Assembly (NCBI GenBank): GCA_009837395.1
Contig: VXTP01000022.1
Location: forward strand, 1 to 64,000
DNA length: 64,000 bases
Reading direction: 5' to 3'
DNA from: Gemmatimonadota bacterium
Lineage (GTDB): Bacteria > JAAXHH01
Made by a program: the position numbers and the translations under genes. The notes beneath the pieces are model-generated. The model made no database searches, was not told the origin of the DNA, and worked only from the letters and a program-made list of their open reading frames with translations. How positions within the stretch are numbered: the first letter of the stretch is position 1; each line of letters opens with the position of its first letter. Positions 1 through 10,407 of this stretch are shown piece by piece.

Positions 1-3
1 CCC

Positions 4-2940
4 GTGGGAGGATTCGAGTTGGATCTCTTGCGCGAGTTCCATGGCCCCAACGCCGGTTACGTGATCGCGTTGTATGAGCAATACCTCGAAGATCCCGAAT
101 CTGTCGACGCGGAAACCCGCGCGCTGTTCTCACGCCATGCAGCCGACCTCGACGGAGATCCCTCGGCCAGCATCGCCAGCGCCGACGGCACCGCCGGCGC
201 CGACGGTAGCGCCAGCATCGCCAGCGCCAGCATCGCCAGCGCCGACGGCACCGCCAGTCCGGCAAACATCGACCAGATCGTCTTCATCGCCAACCTCGCC
301 CAGAACGTCCGCGAGTACGGACATCTCGGCGCCCACCTGGACCCCCTGGCCGATCCCAGGTACTTTCCCTATTCCGTCTTCGCGACCGAGGACGACGCCG
401 CGCTGGGCGACCCCCTGACGGAACTGGAACTGGAGGCGCAGGGCGTGACCGAAGACTCGATGCGCCGGCTGCCCTCCTCCCTGATCGGCGGTCCGGTGGG
501 CCAGCAGTGCGGCAACGCGTCCGAGGCCCTCAAGAAACTCAAGCGCGTCTATTCCTCCACCACCGGTTACGACTACATGCACATCGAGGTCCCCGGAGAG
601 CGGGAATGGCTGCAGGAAGCCGCGGAAACGGGGCGGTTCAGACCCTCGGAAGATGACGAGAGTGCACTCGCCATCCTGGACCGTCTCACCGAGGTGGAAG
701 TCTTCGAGCAGTTTCTGCACCGGACCTTCCCCGGCAAGACCCGGTTCTCCATCGAAGGCCTGGACACCATGATCCTCGTCCTGGACGGGGTGATCGGCGA
801 GGCCGCGGAGAACAACACCTGCAACATCCTCATCGGCATGGCCCACCGGGGCCGGCTCAACGTGCTGGCCCACATCCTGCACAAACCCTACGAACACATC
901 CTGGCCGAATTCCGGGACCCGGTGCAGCGGGTCAACAAGACCGGCAACGACACGGGCTGGACCGGCGACGTGAAGTACCACAGCGGCGCCCAGCGCAGAT
1001 ACCAGGACCGGCAGGGCAAGGAAGTGGACCTGCATATCCACCTCGCACCGAACCCCAGCCACCTGGAAGCGGTCAATCCGGTGCTCGAGGGCATGGCCCG
1101 CGCCGCGGGGACGATCGTCAACCTGCCGGGGGACGTCCGGCCGCTGCCCGAGCGGAACCTGCCCATCCTGATCCATGGCGACGCGGCTTTTTCGGGACAG
1201 GGCGTCGTCGCGGAGACCTTCACGCTCTACCGCGTCCCTGGTTTCCGGACGGGCGGCACGATTCACCTTATCACCAATAACCAGCTCGGGTACACCACGC
1301 CGTCGGAACAGTCCCGCAGCACGCTCTATGCCAGCGACATCGCGCGGGGATTCGAAATCCCGATCATCCATGTGAATGCAGACGACCCGGCGGCCTGCCT
1401 GGAGGCCGCCCGCATCGCCTACGCCTACCGCGTCAAGTTCCGGAAAGACTTCCTGATCGACCTGATCGGATATCGCAGGCACGGCCACAACGAGGGAGAC
1501 GACCCTTCGCTCACCCATCCCAGTCTCTACCGGCGGATCGACGCCCATCCGACCGTAAGGAAGCTGTGGGCCGACCGGCTCGTGGCGGAGGGCCGGATCG
1601 AAGCGGGTAAGCCGGAGGAACTCGTCGCCGACCGCATGGGGGCCATGCAGACGATGCTGGATGAATTGAAACCGGAAGAAGTACTCGTGGAGCCCTACTA
1701 CAAGCCGCCGAGATCGGGAACCGCCCGGCGGACGCGTTCTTCCGTTTCCATGCGGCGCCTGAAGAACCTGAACAAGGCGTTGTGGACGTTCCCGGATCAA
1801 TTCAACCTGCATCCCCGGCTCAAGCGGGTGATCGAACGCCGGCGGCGAGCGCTGGACGACGTGGACGCCCGGAAGATCGACTGGGCCCAAGCCGAGACCC
1901 TGGCCTTCGCCACCATCATCGAGGACGGCGTGCCGGTCCGCCTCACGGGCCAGGACGTGGAGCGGGGGACCTTCAGCCAGCGGCACAACGTGCTGCACGA
2001 CTACGAGACCGACCGGGCATGGACGCCGCTGCGACGGCTGCCCCAGGCGAACGCCTCCTTCGAGACGCGGAACACGCCGCTGACCGAATACGCCGCGCTG
2101 GGATTCGAATACGGGTACAGCATACAGGCGCCGGAGCGATTCGTACTCTGGGAGGCCCAGTACGGCGACTTCGTGGACGGCGCCCAGATCATCATCGACG
2201 AATTCCTCGTTTCCGGCCGCGCCAAGTGGGGGCAGACCTCGTCCCTGACCATCCTGCTTCCGCACGGATTCGAAGGGCAGGGGCCGGATCACTCCAGCGG
2301 GCTGATGGAGCGATTCCTGTCCTTCGGCGCCGATTTCAACATACGCATCGCCAACTGCACCACGGCGGCCCAGTACTTCCATCTGCTGAGGCGGCAGTCG
2401 AGGCTTCTCGAATCCGACCCGCTGCCCCTCATCATCATGACGCCCAAGAGCCTGTTGCGTCATCCCGACGTGGCCTCTTCCGCCCGCGAGCTGGCCGAAG
2501 GGAAATGGATGCCGATTATCGAAGACGAGCGTGCGGAGGAACATCCGGAGAAGATCCGGAGACTGGTGTTCTGCAGCGGCAAGGTGTACGTCGACCTGAT
2601 GAACGACGAACAGTGGGAAAGCGCAACCCATGCCGCGGTCGTTCGCATTGAACAACTCTACCCGGTGGCGGAGGACCAGGTGGCCAGGATCATCGGGCAG
2701 TTCCCCGGGCTGGAGGAAGTCGTCTGGCTTCAGGAAGAACCGGAGAACATGGGCGCCTGGGACTACATCCGCAAGGTCCTGGAGACGGTCCTGGATGGAC
2801 GGTGCCCGATTTACCGCGTATCCCGCCCGCCGAGTGCGGTGCCCTCGGAAGGTTCGACGGCCATTCACAACCACAACCAGAAAAACCTCGTTGAAATGGC
2901 CTTTGCCATGGGCGCGTCGGGAAATATCGAGATGCATTGA
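4..2940 (+). CDS. sucA: 2-oxoglutarate dehydrogenase E1 component
   Basis: 978 aa ORF; E1 thiamine-diphosphate enzyme motifs (GMAHRGRLNVL, GDAAFSGQGVVAETF, IGYRRHGHNEGDDPSLTHP, LPHGFEGQGPDHSS). The start may lie upstream of the window. Confidence 0.95.
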   Translation: MGGFELDLLREFHGPNAGYVIALYEQYLEDPESVDAETRALFSRHAADLDGDPSASIASADGTAGADGSASIASASIASADGTASPANIDQIVFIANLAQNVREYGHLGAHLDPLADPRYFPYSVFATEDDAALGDPLTELELEAQGVTEDSMRRLPSSLIGGPVGQQCGNASEALKKLKRVYSSTTGYDYMHIEVPGEREWLQEAAETGRFRPSEDDESALAILDRLTEVEVFEQFLHRTFPGKTRFSIEGLDTMILVLDGVIGEAAENNTCNILIGMAHRGRLNVLAHILHKPYEHILAEFRDPVQRVNKTGNDTGWTGDVKYHSGAQRRYQDRQGKEVDLHIHLAPNPSHLEAVNPVLEGMARAAGTIVNLPGDVRPLPERNLPILIHGDAAFSGQGVVAETFTLYRVPGFRTGGTIHLITNNQLGYTTPSEQSRSTLYASDIARGFEIPIIHVNADDPAACLEAARIAYAYRVKFRKDFLIDLIGYRRHGHNEGDDPSLTHPSLYRRIDAHPTVRKLWADRLVAEGRIEAGKPEELVADRMGAMQTMLDELKPEEVLVEPYYKPPRSGTARRTRSSVSMRRLKNLNKALWTFPDQFNLHPRLKRVIERRRRALDDVDARKIDWAQAETLAFATIIEDGVPVRLTGQDVERGTFSQRHNVLHDYETDRAWTPLRRLPQANASFETRNTPLTEYAALGFEYGYSIQAPERFVLWEAQYGDFVDGAQIIIDEFLVSGRAKWGQTSSLTILLPHGFEGQGPDHSSGLMERFLSFGADFNIRIANCTTAAQYFHLLRRQSRLLESDPLPLIIMTPKSLLRHPDVASSARELAEGKWMPIIEDERAEEHPEKIRRLVFCSGKVYVDLMNDEQWESATHAAVVRIEQLYPVAEDQVARIIGQFPGLEEVVWLQEEPENMGAWDYIRKVLETVLDGRCPIYRVSRPPSAVPSEGSTAIHNHNQKNLVEMAFAMGASGNIEMH

Positions 2941-3112
2941 CAGATCGCTGCGTCCGGCGCATTTTGTACGATTCGGACCTGCGTCCGGAAACCGGAACTT
3001 GCTGGCTCGAGGCAGCCCCTTCAGTCTGGCCGAAGTGAGGCTGAATCGTGGTTGTCCTGATCCTCGTTTGAATTGAACTGCCGAAGACAGAGTGAAGACC
3101 CCGGGAGTTTGA

Positions 3113-4456
3113 ATGGCCATCGATATCACCGTACCGCAACTGGGTGAATCCATCGTAGAGGCAACCGTCGTCCAGTGGTTCAAACAGGAAGGCGACCAGG
3201 TTACGACCGGCGAAGCCCTCCTGGAGCTCGAGACGGAGAAAGTCACCCTCGAGGTGAATGCCAACGACAGCGGCGTACTTTCCCGTATCGAACGGGCCGC
3301 GGGCGAGGACGTCCGCATCGGTGACCTCCTCGGCGTACTGGACGAAAGCGGCGAAGCGGCAGGCGCGGACAGCGCGGACAGTGCGGGAAATACGGACAGC
3401 AAGGGCGCGTCAGCCGATGAACCCGCATCCGCGGATGAACCCGATTCCGCAGATGAATCCGGTTCCACCGATGAACCCCCCGAATCCGCCAGGGAAGCTT
3501 CAGGACCGCCCGAAGCGGTTACCGACGACCGGGTAACGCCCGTGGCGCGGCGCATGGCGGATGAAGCGGGGATTTCCCTGTCGGAAGTGGAAGGGACCGG
3601 GATGGGCGGCCGGATCCGCAGGGAGGACGTGGAACGGGCGGTGGCGGCGCGTGCGGCCGAACCCACAGCGCCCGACGCCGAACCAGCAGCGTGTGCGGCC
3701 GAACTCACAGCGCCCGATGCCGAACCCACGGCGCACGTGGCCGATCCGGCCGGTGACGACCGGGAAGAAATCGTGCCCATGTCCCGGCGCCGGCGCACCA
3801 TTGCCAGCAGGCTCGTGGAGGCGCAGCAGACCGCGGCGATGCTGACGACCTTCAATGAGATCGACATGAGCACGGTGATGACGATACGCCGCCGGAACCG
3901 GGAGGCCTTCGAGGAACGGCACGGCGTACGGTTGGGATTCATGTCCTTCTTCGTCAAGGCCGTGATCGGTGCGCTCAGGGATTTCCCCGAACTCAATGGC
4001 GAGATCCGAGGCGACGCGATCGTCAGGAAGCACTACTACGACATCGGGATCGCGGTGGGCGCCGAAGACGGACTCGTGGTTCCGGTACTGCGGGACGCGG
4101 ACCGCATGTCATTCGCCGAAATCGAAAGCAATATCAGACAGTACGCGGCAAAGGCGGGCGAGGGCAAACTGTCGCTGGAGGACCTGCGCGGCGGCACCTT
4201 CACGATCACGAACGGCGGGGTCTTCGGTTCGATGCTGAGTACACCCATCCTGAACCCGCCCCAGGTCGGCATACTGGGGCTGCACCGCATCGACGACCGG
4301 CCCGTAGCCGTCGACGGAGAGGTGGTGATCCGTCCCATGATGTACGTGGCGCTGAGCTACGACCACCGGATCATCGATGGCCGGGAAGCCGTGCAGTTCC
4401 TGGCCAGGGTCAAGTCCCTGATCGAGGTGCCCGCGGCCTTGCTGCTCGAAGTGTGA
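3113..4456 (+). CDS. sucB: dihydrolipoyllysine-residue succinyltransferase (2-oxoglutarate dehydrogenase E2)
   Basis: N-terminal lipoyl domain ([11 protein letters not shown]), E3-binding motif ([14 protein letters not shown]), catalytic [18 protein letters not shown]; directly downstream of sucA. Confidence 0.95.
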   Translation: MAIDITVPQLGESIVEATVVQWFKQEGDQVTTGEALLELETEKVTLEVNANDSGVLSRIERAAGEDVRIGDLLGVLDESGEAAGADSADSAGNTDSKGASADEPASADEPDSADESGSTDEPPESAREASGPPEAVTDDRVTPVARRMADEAGISLSEVEGTGMGGRIRREDVERAVAARAAEPTAPDAEPAACAAELTAPDAEPTAHVADPAGDDREEIVPMSRRRRTIASRLVEAQQTAAMLTTFNEIDMSTVMTIRRRNREAFEERHGVRLGFMSFFVKAVIGALRDFPELNGEIRGDAIVRKHYYDIGIAVGAEDGLVVPVLRDADRMSFAEIESNIRQYAAKAGEGKLSLEDLRGGTFTITNGGVFGSMLSTPILNPPQVGILGLHRIDDRPVAVDGEVVIRPMMYVALSYDHRIIDGREAVQFLARVKSLIEVPAALLLEV

Positions 4457-4494
4457 CGTTCTGACGGCGATTTACCTGATTCCGGGAGGGGACG

Positions 4495-4926
4495 ATGGCC
4501 TGGTGGGTCTGGATTGTTGGCGGTGTGTTGCTCTGCCTGGCCGAGATGGCTACGCCCGGCGCCTTCTACCTGCTGTTCTTCGGCGTCGCCGCGCTCGTGG
4601 TCGGCGTACTGGCCTGGGTGGGCCTGGTGGAAACGACCTGGGTTCAGTTTCTCCTGTTTTCGGTCGTTTCCATCGCCTCGCTCGTCCTGTTCCGCCGGAT
4701 GCTGACCGAAAGACTGAATCCTGATGAACCCGCCACGAAAATCAACACCCTGGAGGGCGAATCGGGCAAAGCCCTCGAGGACATCCCGGCCAATGGCACC
4801 GGCAAGGTGGAAGTGCGGGGCACGAGCTGGAACGCCGTGAACAAGGGAGACACGCTTATCGAAAAGGGACAGGCCTGCCTGGTCGAACGTGTTGAAGGCG
4901 TCTCACTCTGGGTAAGGAGCGCGTAA
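4495..4926 (+). CDS. NfeD-like membrane protein
   Basis: 143 aa, N-terminal TM helices and C-terminal OB-like segment (GKVEVRGTSWNA); followed by an SPFH gene, the usual NfeD-SPFH pairing. Confidence 0.8.
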   Translation: MAWWVWIVGGVLLCLAEMATPGAFYLLFFGVAALVVGVLAWVGLVETTWVQFLLFSVVSIASLVLFRRMLTERLNPDEPATKINTLEGESGKALEDIPANGTGKVEVRGTSWNAVNKGDTLIEKGQACLVERVEGVSLWVRSA

Positions 4927-4998
4927 ACTCAACCCGGATGGCGGCGAAGGATTCGTAAAAGTCTCGTCCGTCATTAATTACGCTGGAAGGAACCTGTA

Positions 4999-5943
4999 AT
5001 GGAAACCTTGATCGTAACTATCGTCGTCGCGATCGCCGCGATTATATTCCTGAGAAACCTGATCATCGTCGTGCCGCAGCAGGAAGCCCGCGTCATCGAA
5101 AGGCTGGGTAAGTACAGCAAGACGCTGAATGCCGGTTTCTACATCCTGCTGCCCTTCGTGGACCGGGTGGCCTACCGGCACACGCTGAAGGAACAGTCCA
5201 TCGACATCCCTGAACAGCTCTGCATCACGCGGGACAACGTCCAGGTCGGCGTGGACGGGGTACTCTACATGCAGGTGCTGGACGCGGAGCGGGCCTCCTA
5301 CGGCATAGCCGACTACGACCTGGCCATCACGCAACTCGCCCAGACGACCCTGAGAAGCGAGGTCGGCAAGATCGACCTGGACAAGACCTTCGAAGAGCGC
5401 GGCGCCATCAACTTTGCCGTCGTCAGCGAACTGGACAAGGCGTCCGATCCCTGGGGCGTCAAGGTCCTGCGTTACGAAATCAGCAACATCAGTCCGCCCC
5501 GGGACGTCCTGGAGGCCATGGAGAAGCAGATGCGGGCGGAACGGGAGAAACGTGCGGCCATCCTGAATTCCGAGGGGCTGCGCGACTCCAACATCAACCA
5601 GGCCGAGGGCGAGAAGCAGAAGGTCATCAAGGAATCCGAGGCCACGAAACAACAGCAGATCAACGAGGCCGAGGGCGAAGCCCAGGCCATCCTCACCGTC
5701 GCCAACGCCACGGCCGAGGGCGTCCGGGCCATAGCCGGCGCCATCAAGTCCGACGGAGGCGACGAGGCCGTGCAGCTGCGGGTGGCCGAGCAGTACATCG
5801 AAACCTTCGGCAACCTGGCCAAGTCCGGCAACAGCCTGATCATCCCCTCCAATCTCAGTGACGTCAGCTCCATCATCGCGTCGGCCATGTCCGTGATCAA
5901 GCACGACCGGAACGCGGACAACGGCGATCGGGGGCGCGTCTAG
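4999..5943 (+). CDS. SPFH/stomatin/band 7 family (paraslipin/QmcA-like) protein
   Basis: N-terminal TM, VPQQEARVIERLGKYSKTLNAGFYILLPFVDRV, coiled coil AEGEKQKVIKESEA. Confidence 0.93.
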   Translation: METLIVTIVVAIAAIIFLRNLIIVVPQQEARVIERLGKYSKTLNAGFYILLPFVDRVAYRHTLKEQSIDIPEQLCITRDNVQVGVDGVLYMQVLDAERASYGIADYDLAITQLAQTTLRSEVGKIDLDKTFEERGAINFAVVSELDKASDPWGVKVLRYEISNISPPRDVLEAMEKQMRAEREKRAAILNSEGLRDSNINQAEGEKQKVIKESEATKQQQINEAEGEAQAILTVANATAEGVRAIAGAIKSDGGDEAVQLRVAEQYIETFGNLAKSGNSLIIPSNLSDVSSIIASAMSVIKHDRNADNGDRGRV

Positions 5944-5952
5944 CTTACGACC

Positions 5953-7146
5953 ATGGCCACCCGACCGAAGATCGCCGCGATCACGACCATCTACCACCCC
6001 TACGCCCACACCCAGCATATCGTGGACCGATTCCTGGAGGGGTACGGCTGGGCCGGACGGCACCACCACCCGCCCATGGACCTGGTCTCCCTGTACGTGG
6101 ACCAGGTGCGGGAGAACGATCTCAGCCGGGACCGGGCCGCCCGGTTCCCCGGCATGAAGATCTATCCCACGGTCGCCGACGCCCTCACACTGGGCGGGGA
6201 TTCGCTGCAGGTGGACGGCGTCCTCCTGGTGGGCGAGCACGGCGAGTATCCGACCAACGAGAAGGGGCAGCGGCTCTATCCGCGCTATGAACTGTTCAGC
6301 GACATCGTGGAGGTCTACGAGGCCAGCGGCCGTTCCGCGCCGATCTTCAACGACAAGCATCTGTCGTGGAACTGGGAATGGGCCCGGGAGATGTACGATA
6401 CCTCGAGGCGCCTGGGGTTCGCCTTCATGGCGGGGTCCAGCCTGCCGGTCACCTGGCGGACGCCCTCGGTGGACATGCCGCTGCACGCCGACGTGGAAGA
6501 GGCCGTGTGCGTGTGCTACGGCGGGGTCGACAGCTACGACTTCCACGGCCTGGAGACCCTGCAGTGCATGGTCGAACGGCGCAGCGGCGGCGAGGCGGGC
6601 GTAGCCTGGCTCCACGCCCGGCGCGGCGAGGCCTTCTGGGAAGCCTACCACGACGAAGCGTGGTCCCGCGAACTCTTCGAAGCGGCGCTATGCCGCAGCC
6701 ATACGCTGAAACCCTCCCGCGACGGCTTCAACCATATCTTCCCGACCATCAACGAGATGAAGCGGATGGTGGAAGACCCCGTGGCCTATACCTATGAGCA
6801 CCGCGACGGGCTCCGGTGCACCATGATCCTCTTCAACGGACTGGTGGAGGACTTCAACTTCGCGGCGCGCCTCGCGGGGCGAAGCGAACCGCTGTCGACG
6901 CAGATGTACCTGCCCATGCCGCCTGCCCGCACCTCGCTAGCCAACTTTTTCTCGCCGCAGGTCAACAACGTGGAGCAGATGTTCCTCACCGGCGAGGCCG
7001 CCTATCCCGTGGAACGGACCCTGCTGACGACGGGCCTCACCGCGGCGGGCGTCGACAGCCTGCACGAGGGACAGGTGCGCCTCGAAACGCCCCATCTCGA
7101 CGTCGCCTACCCGGCGCCCGAGCGCTCCACGTTCTGGAGATATTGA
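5953..7146 (+). CDS. conserved hypothetical protein, copy 1 of a tandem pair
   Basis: 397 aa; strongly similar to the next ORF (SLYVDQ, GEHGEYPTNEKGQRLYPRYE, AGSSLPVTWR, ERRSGGEAGV). Confidence 0.85.
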   Translation: MATRPKIAAITTIYHPYAHTQHIVDRFLEGYGWAGRHHHPPMDLVSLYVDQVRENDLSRDRAARFPGMKIYPTVADALTLGGDSLQVDGVLLVGEHGEYPTNEKGQRLYPRYELFSDIVEVYEASGRSAPIFNDKHLSWNWEWAREMYDTSRRLGFAFMAGSSLPVTWRTPSVDMPLHADVEEAVCVCYGGVDSYDFHGLETLQCMVERRSGGEAGVAWLHARRGEAFWEAYHDEAWSRELFEAALCRSHTLKPSRDGFNHIFPTINEMKRMVEDPVAYTYEHRDGLRCTMILFNGLVEDFNFAARLAGRSEPLSTQMYLPMPPARTSLANFFSPQVNNVEQMFLTGEAAYPVERTLLTTGLTAAGVDSLHEGQVRLETPHLDVAYPAPERSTFWRY

Positions 7147-7167
7147 TGTTCTGGAGAATTTGAAACC

Positions 7168-8367
7168 ATGCCCAAACGGCTCGCCGTCATCAGTTCCATC
7201 TACACCTATCTGTCTCACTCGCAGCATTTCGCGGACCGGTTCCTCGTGGGCTATCCGCGGTCCGGCCGCTGGCACCGGCCGGACGTGGAAGTGGTGTCGC
7301 TCTACGTCGACCAGCGGCCCGAAGGCGACCAGAGTACCGGCCGCGCCCGCGAGTTCGGATTCGAGGTCTATCCCACCATCGCCGAAGCGCTTCGGTGCGG
7401 CGGGGATACGCTGGCGGTGGACGGGGTCCTGATCATCTGCGAACACGGCGATTATCCGGACAACGAAAAGGGACAGAAACTCTACCCGCGCTTCGAGATG
7501 TTCAAGGCCTGCGTCGAGGTGTTCGAGCAGGACGGCCGCTCGGTGCCGGTCTACAACGACAAGAACCTGTCCTACAGCTTCGACAGAGGCCTGGAGATGG
7601 TGGCCGATTCGAAGCGGCTCGGCTTCCCCGTGCTCGCGGGCTCGAGCCTGCCGGTCACCTGGCGGCTGCCCGACCTGGAACTCCCGCTGGAATGCGACAT
7701 CGAGGAAGCGTTGATGGTGGGCGTCGGCGGGTCGGACGCCATGGACTACCACGCCCTCGAAGCCATGCAGTGCATGATCGAGCGGCGCAGAGGCGGAGAG
7801 ACGGGGGTCAGGGCGGTGCAGATGGTCGTGGGCGACGCCGTGTGGGAGGCTGGCGAGCAGGGACGCTATTCGAATGAACTGCTGGAATCGGCGCTGTCCC
7901 GCTGCGACAGTCCCAAGGGGCTTACGGACGAGGACGGCCGAACCCAGGACCTGCTGGGTACGGGCGAGTTGCAACGGCTCGCTACCGAGCCGGCCGCCTA
8001 CTTCATCGAACACGTGGACGGACTGAAGACTACGCTGCTCATGCTCAACGGCGCCATCGGGGACTACTGCTTCGCCGCCCGCCTGAAAGACGAACCTGAG
8101 CCGAAGTCGACCCAGTTCTTCCTGCCGCCCACGCCTCCGGTCACCTATTCCGCCTGCCTGGTGTCGAAGATCGACGAGATGTTCGCGACTGGCGTTTCCC
8201 CGATCCCGGTGGAACGGACGCTCACCGTCTGCGGCATTCTCGACCACTGCCTCACGTCGAAGCAGCAGGGCGGTATTCGCCTGGAGACGCCCGATCACCG
8301 CGTGCAGTACCGGGCGCCGGTCCGGTCGCAACACTGCGGTCCCGCCCAGGACGGATACAGTTCCTGA
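7168..8367 (+). CDS. conserved hypothetical protein, copy 2 of a tandem pair
   Basis: 399 aa; GEHGDYPDNEKGQKLYPRFE-type motif, AGSSLPVTWR and ERRRGGETGV shared with the preceding ORF. Confidence 0.85.
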   Translation: MPKRLAVISSIYTYLSHSQHFADRFLVGYPRSGRWHRPDVEVVSLYVDQRPEGDQSTGRAREFGFEVYPTIAEALRCGGDTLAVDGVLIICEHGDYPDNEKGQKLYPRFEMFKACVEVFEQDGRSVPVYNDKNLSYSFDRGLEMVADSKRLGFPVLAGSSLPVTWRLPDLELPLECDIEEALMVGVGGSDAMDYHALEAMQCMIERRRGGETGVRAVQMVVGDAVWEAGEQGRYSNELLESALSRCDSPKGLTDEDGRTQDLLGTGELQRLATEPAAYFIEHVDGLKTTLLMLNGAIGDYCFAARLKDEPEPKSTQFFLPPTPPVTYSACLVSKIDEMFATGVSPIPVERTLTVCGILDHCLTSKQQGGIRLETPDHRVQYRAPVRSQHCGPAQDGYSS

Positions 8368-8401
8368 GCCGGTTACACTTCCTGAATACGATTTATAAAG
8401 A

Positions 8402-9847
8402 TTAGATGAACGAGCCTTTCCGGCTCGCGGTGGGCTCCGCTCAGCAGAACCAGGCCTCGGTCAGCCTGGGGACGCGCCGCCGTTTGAGCGGGATGTCGTG
8501 AAAAGGCTGCTCCGAAGGCGCCTCGACGCCCGCCGCTTCCGCCGCCAGGCACCGGATCCGGTGGAACACCCGCCGGTTGACCCTTTCCTCTCCCGAAGCG
8601 TCGGCTTCTTCCACGAGACGGGAAACCCGTTGATGCAGTCGGTCCATGCGCCCATCGTCATGGCGCCAGGCGTAGGTGAAGCTGGCTTCATCCAGCTCGC
8701 CGATCCACGACCGGGTATCCGCTTCGGCCAGCAGGGCCGACCCCGGTGGCACGAGCAGGCGGATGGTGTACTGCACCGGGTCGATGTGGTCGACCAGATC
8801 GTGGACTTCGACGAAATCCAGCAGATCAAGGTAGTCGTCCATGGTCGCCCAGGGCGTGAAGGCCACCAGCGAAGGCCGCATGGGCAGGTCCGCTTCGCGC
8901 AGGATGGCGAGGGCCCTGACGACGTCGTCGCGGGTGTGTCCTTTCCTGAGACGCTCCAGTACCAGGTCGCTGACCGACTCCACGGCCGATACGACGAAGA
9001 TGCCGCCCAGGTCCCGGGCTTCCGGGAAAAAGGACGGATGCCGGAGGATGTGTTCGATTTTAGTGGTGAAATCGAAGGTGAGACCGGGGTGGACGTCGCT
9101 CATCCTGCGCAAGATACGCAGGACGTGGGTGGGGCCGTTCAGGAAGTCCGGGTCCCCGAAGGTGATGTGCCGTGCGCCCATGCGCACCTGCTGTTCCACG
9201 TCGGCGAGCACCACGTCGGCGGGCACGGCGAAGAACCGCCCGTTGTACACCGGCGTGATCGGGCAGTGCAGACAGGTATGCAGGCAGCCGCGCGTGGTCT
9301 CGGTGTACCCGGCGGGAAGTGATTCGATGCCGTTGTCCAGCTGGGCGTACCGCTTCAGCCCGGGCAGTGTATCGCGGTTCGGGACCAGCCAGGACTGGCG
9401 GGTGAGATTCGGGGCGCCGTCCGCACCACCGGCCGATGTGGGATCCGCAATCGCCGCTGACGATTCGCCGTCGCACAGCTTCCCGACCAGGTCGCAAAGC
9501 GGTTGCTCAAACTCGCCGCCGATCACCGAGTCGGCCCCGTGGGACAGGAGATACTCGGCGTTCAGCGTGGCGTAGAGTCCGTAGAAGCAGAGATGCGCGC
9601 CGGGGTTGAGGATCCGGATGCGGCGCGACAGGTCCATCCCGACCCGCATGGCCGTGTGCATGGGCACCGAGATGCCGATGAAGCCGGCCCGGCGGACTAT
9701 ATCCTCCGGGACCGGTTCGATCGCGGCGTCGACGACAGAGACGTTATATCCTTCGGACTTCAGGCGTGCGGCGGGGGAGGCCAGGCTGAAGGGCTGATGG
9801 CCCAGTTCATAGCAGGAAATGAGCAGGATATCATCGTCACGCTTCAT
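8402..9847 (-). CDS. B12-binding/radical SAM selenoprotein (CUAEP-tail type), UGA at 8443..8441 read as Sec
   Basis: The ORF track ends at 8441 (...RLTEAWFC, then TGA). The reverse strand continues TGC TGA GCG GAG CCC ACC GCG AGC CGG AAA GGC TCG TTC ATC TAA = C-U-A-E-P-T-A-S-R-K-G-S-F-I-stop. Radical SAM CxxxCxxC motif (TRGCLHTCLHCPITPVYNGRF) and B12-binding-like N-terminus (ILLISCYELGHQPFSLASPAARLKSEGYNVSVVDA). Start set at MKRDDD (9847); upstream residues in the track are not protein-like. Confidence 0.87.
8413..8429 (-). promoter_or_regulatory. putative bacterial SECIS hairpin for the radical SAM UGA (8443..8441)
   Basis: Minus strand after the UGA: GCGGAGCCCACCG-CGAGCC-GGAAA-GGCTCG. 6 bp stem (plus a possible flanking G-U), 5-nt loop starting GG, 19 nt between UGA and loop. 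Confidence 0.7.
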
Positions 9848-9894
9848 GATGAAACCACGGGGCGGCGACGGCTGCGGTGACGGCGGCGGCCGGT

Positions 9895-10170
9895 TTATTT
9901 CGTCTGAGGGGGACGGTATCCCGGCGGCATTTCGGCGCCTTCTCCAAAGAAGAACTCTTCCAGGTGCCGGTCGTAGACTTCCTGGCCCTCGGTCGTGGCG
10001 AGATTCAGGCGGTACTCGTTGATCACCATGACCGAATAGTTGATCCACATCTGCCAGGCCTGTTTGGAAATGTTATCGTAGATGCGCTGACCGAGTTCGT
10101 TGGGGAAGGGGACGAAATCGAGTCCTTCGAGTTCCTCTTTGAGCTTGGCGCAGTGGACCATGCGGGCCAT
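9895..10170 (-). CDS. yggX: oxidative damage protection protein / Fe(2+)-trafficking protein
   Basis: 91 aa, MVHCAKLKEELEGLDFVPFPNELGQRIYDNISKQAWQMW...MVINEYRLNL. Confidence 0.93.
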   Translation of the reverse strand: MARMVHCAKLKEELEGLDFVPFPNELGQRIYDNISKQAWQMWINYSVMVINEYRLNLATTEGQEVYDRHLEEFFFGEGAEMPPGYRPPQTK

Positions 10171-10407
10171 GCCGGGCCTCCTCGTAACGGGCGTAGTCTT
10201 CGCTGATCAATGACCGGATAGTATCTCTTGCGTTACAACACAGGCTATATACCCGCCCGCCCCTGGTTTGTCAAGTTGACCGTGGCCGTTTCCCGGCATC
10301 GAAGCGGTGCGCCCAGCCTAGAAGCGCTGCGCCTCGTCTCGAAGCGCCTCGCCCGGACGTAAACCCGCCTTCTCGCCCGGATCCTCTGCGTTCCTGCAAT
10401 GGCCGCC

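Noticed and set aside
130-3996. 1288-aa ORF antisense to sucA/sucB
   Set aside because: Shadow ORF in high-GC DNA opposite two clear housekeeping genes; repetitive composition with no protein-family motif. The same applies to the other long antisense ORFs (4978..6651, 39597..41114, 43186..44664).
9848-10048. N-terminal 67-aa extension of the radical SAM ORF in the track
   Set aside because: Low-complexity, overlaps the yggX coding region, and precedes a natural start MKRDDDILL.
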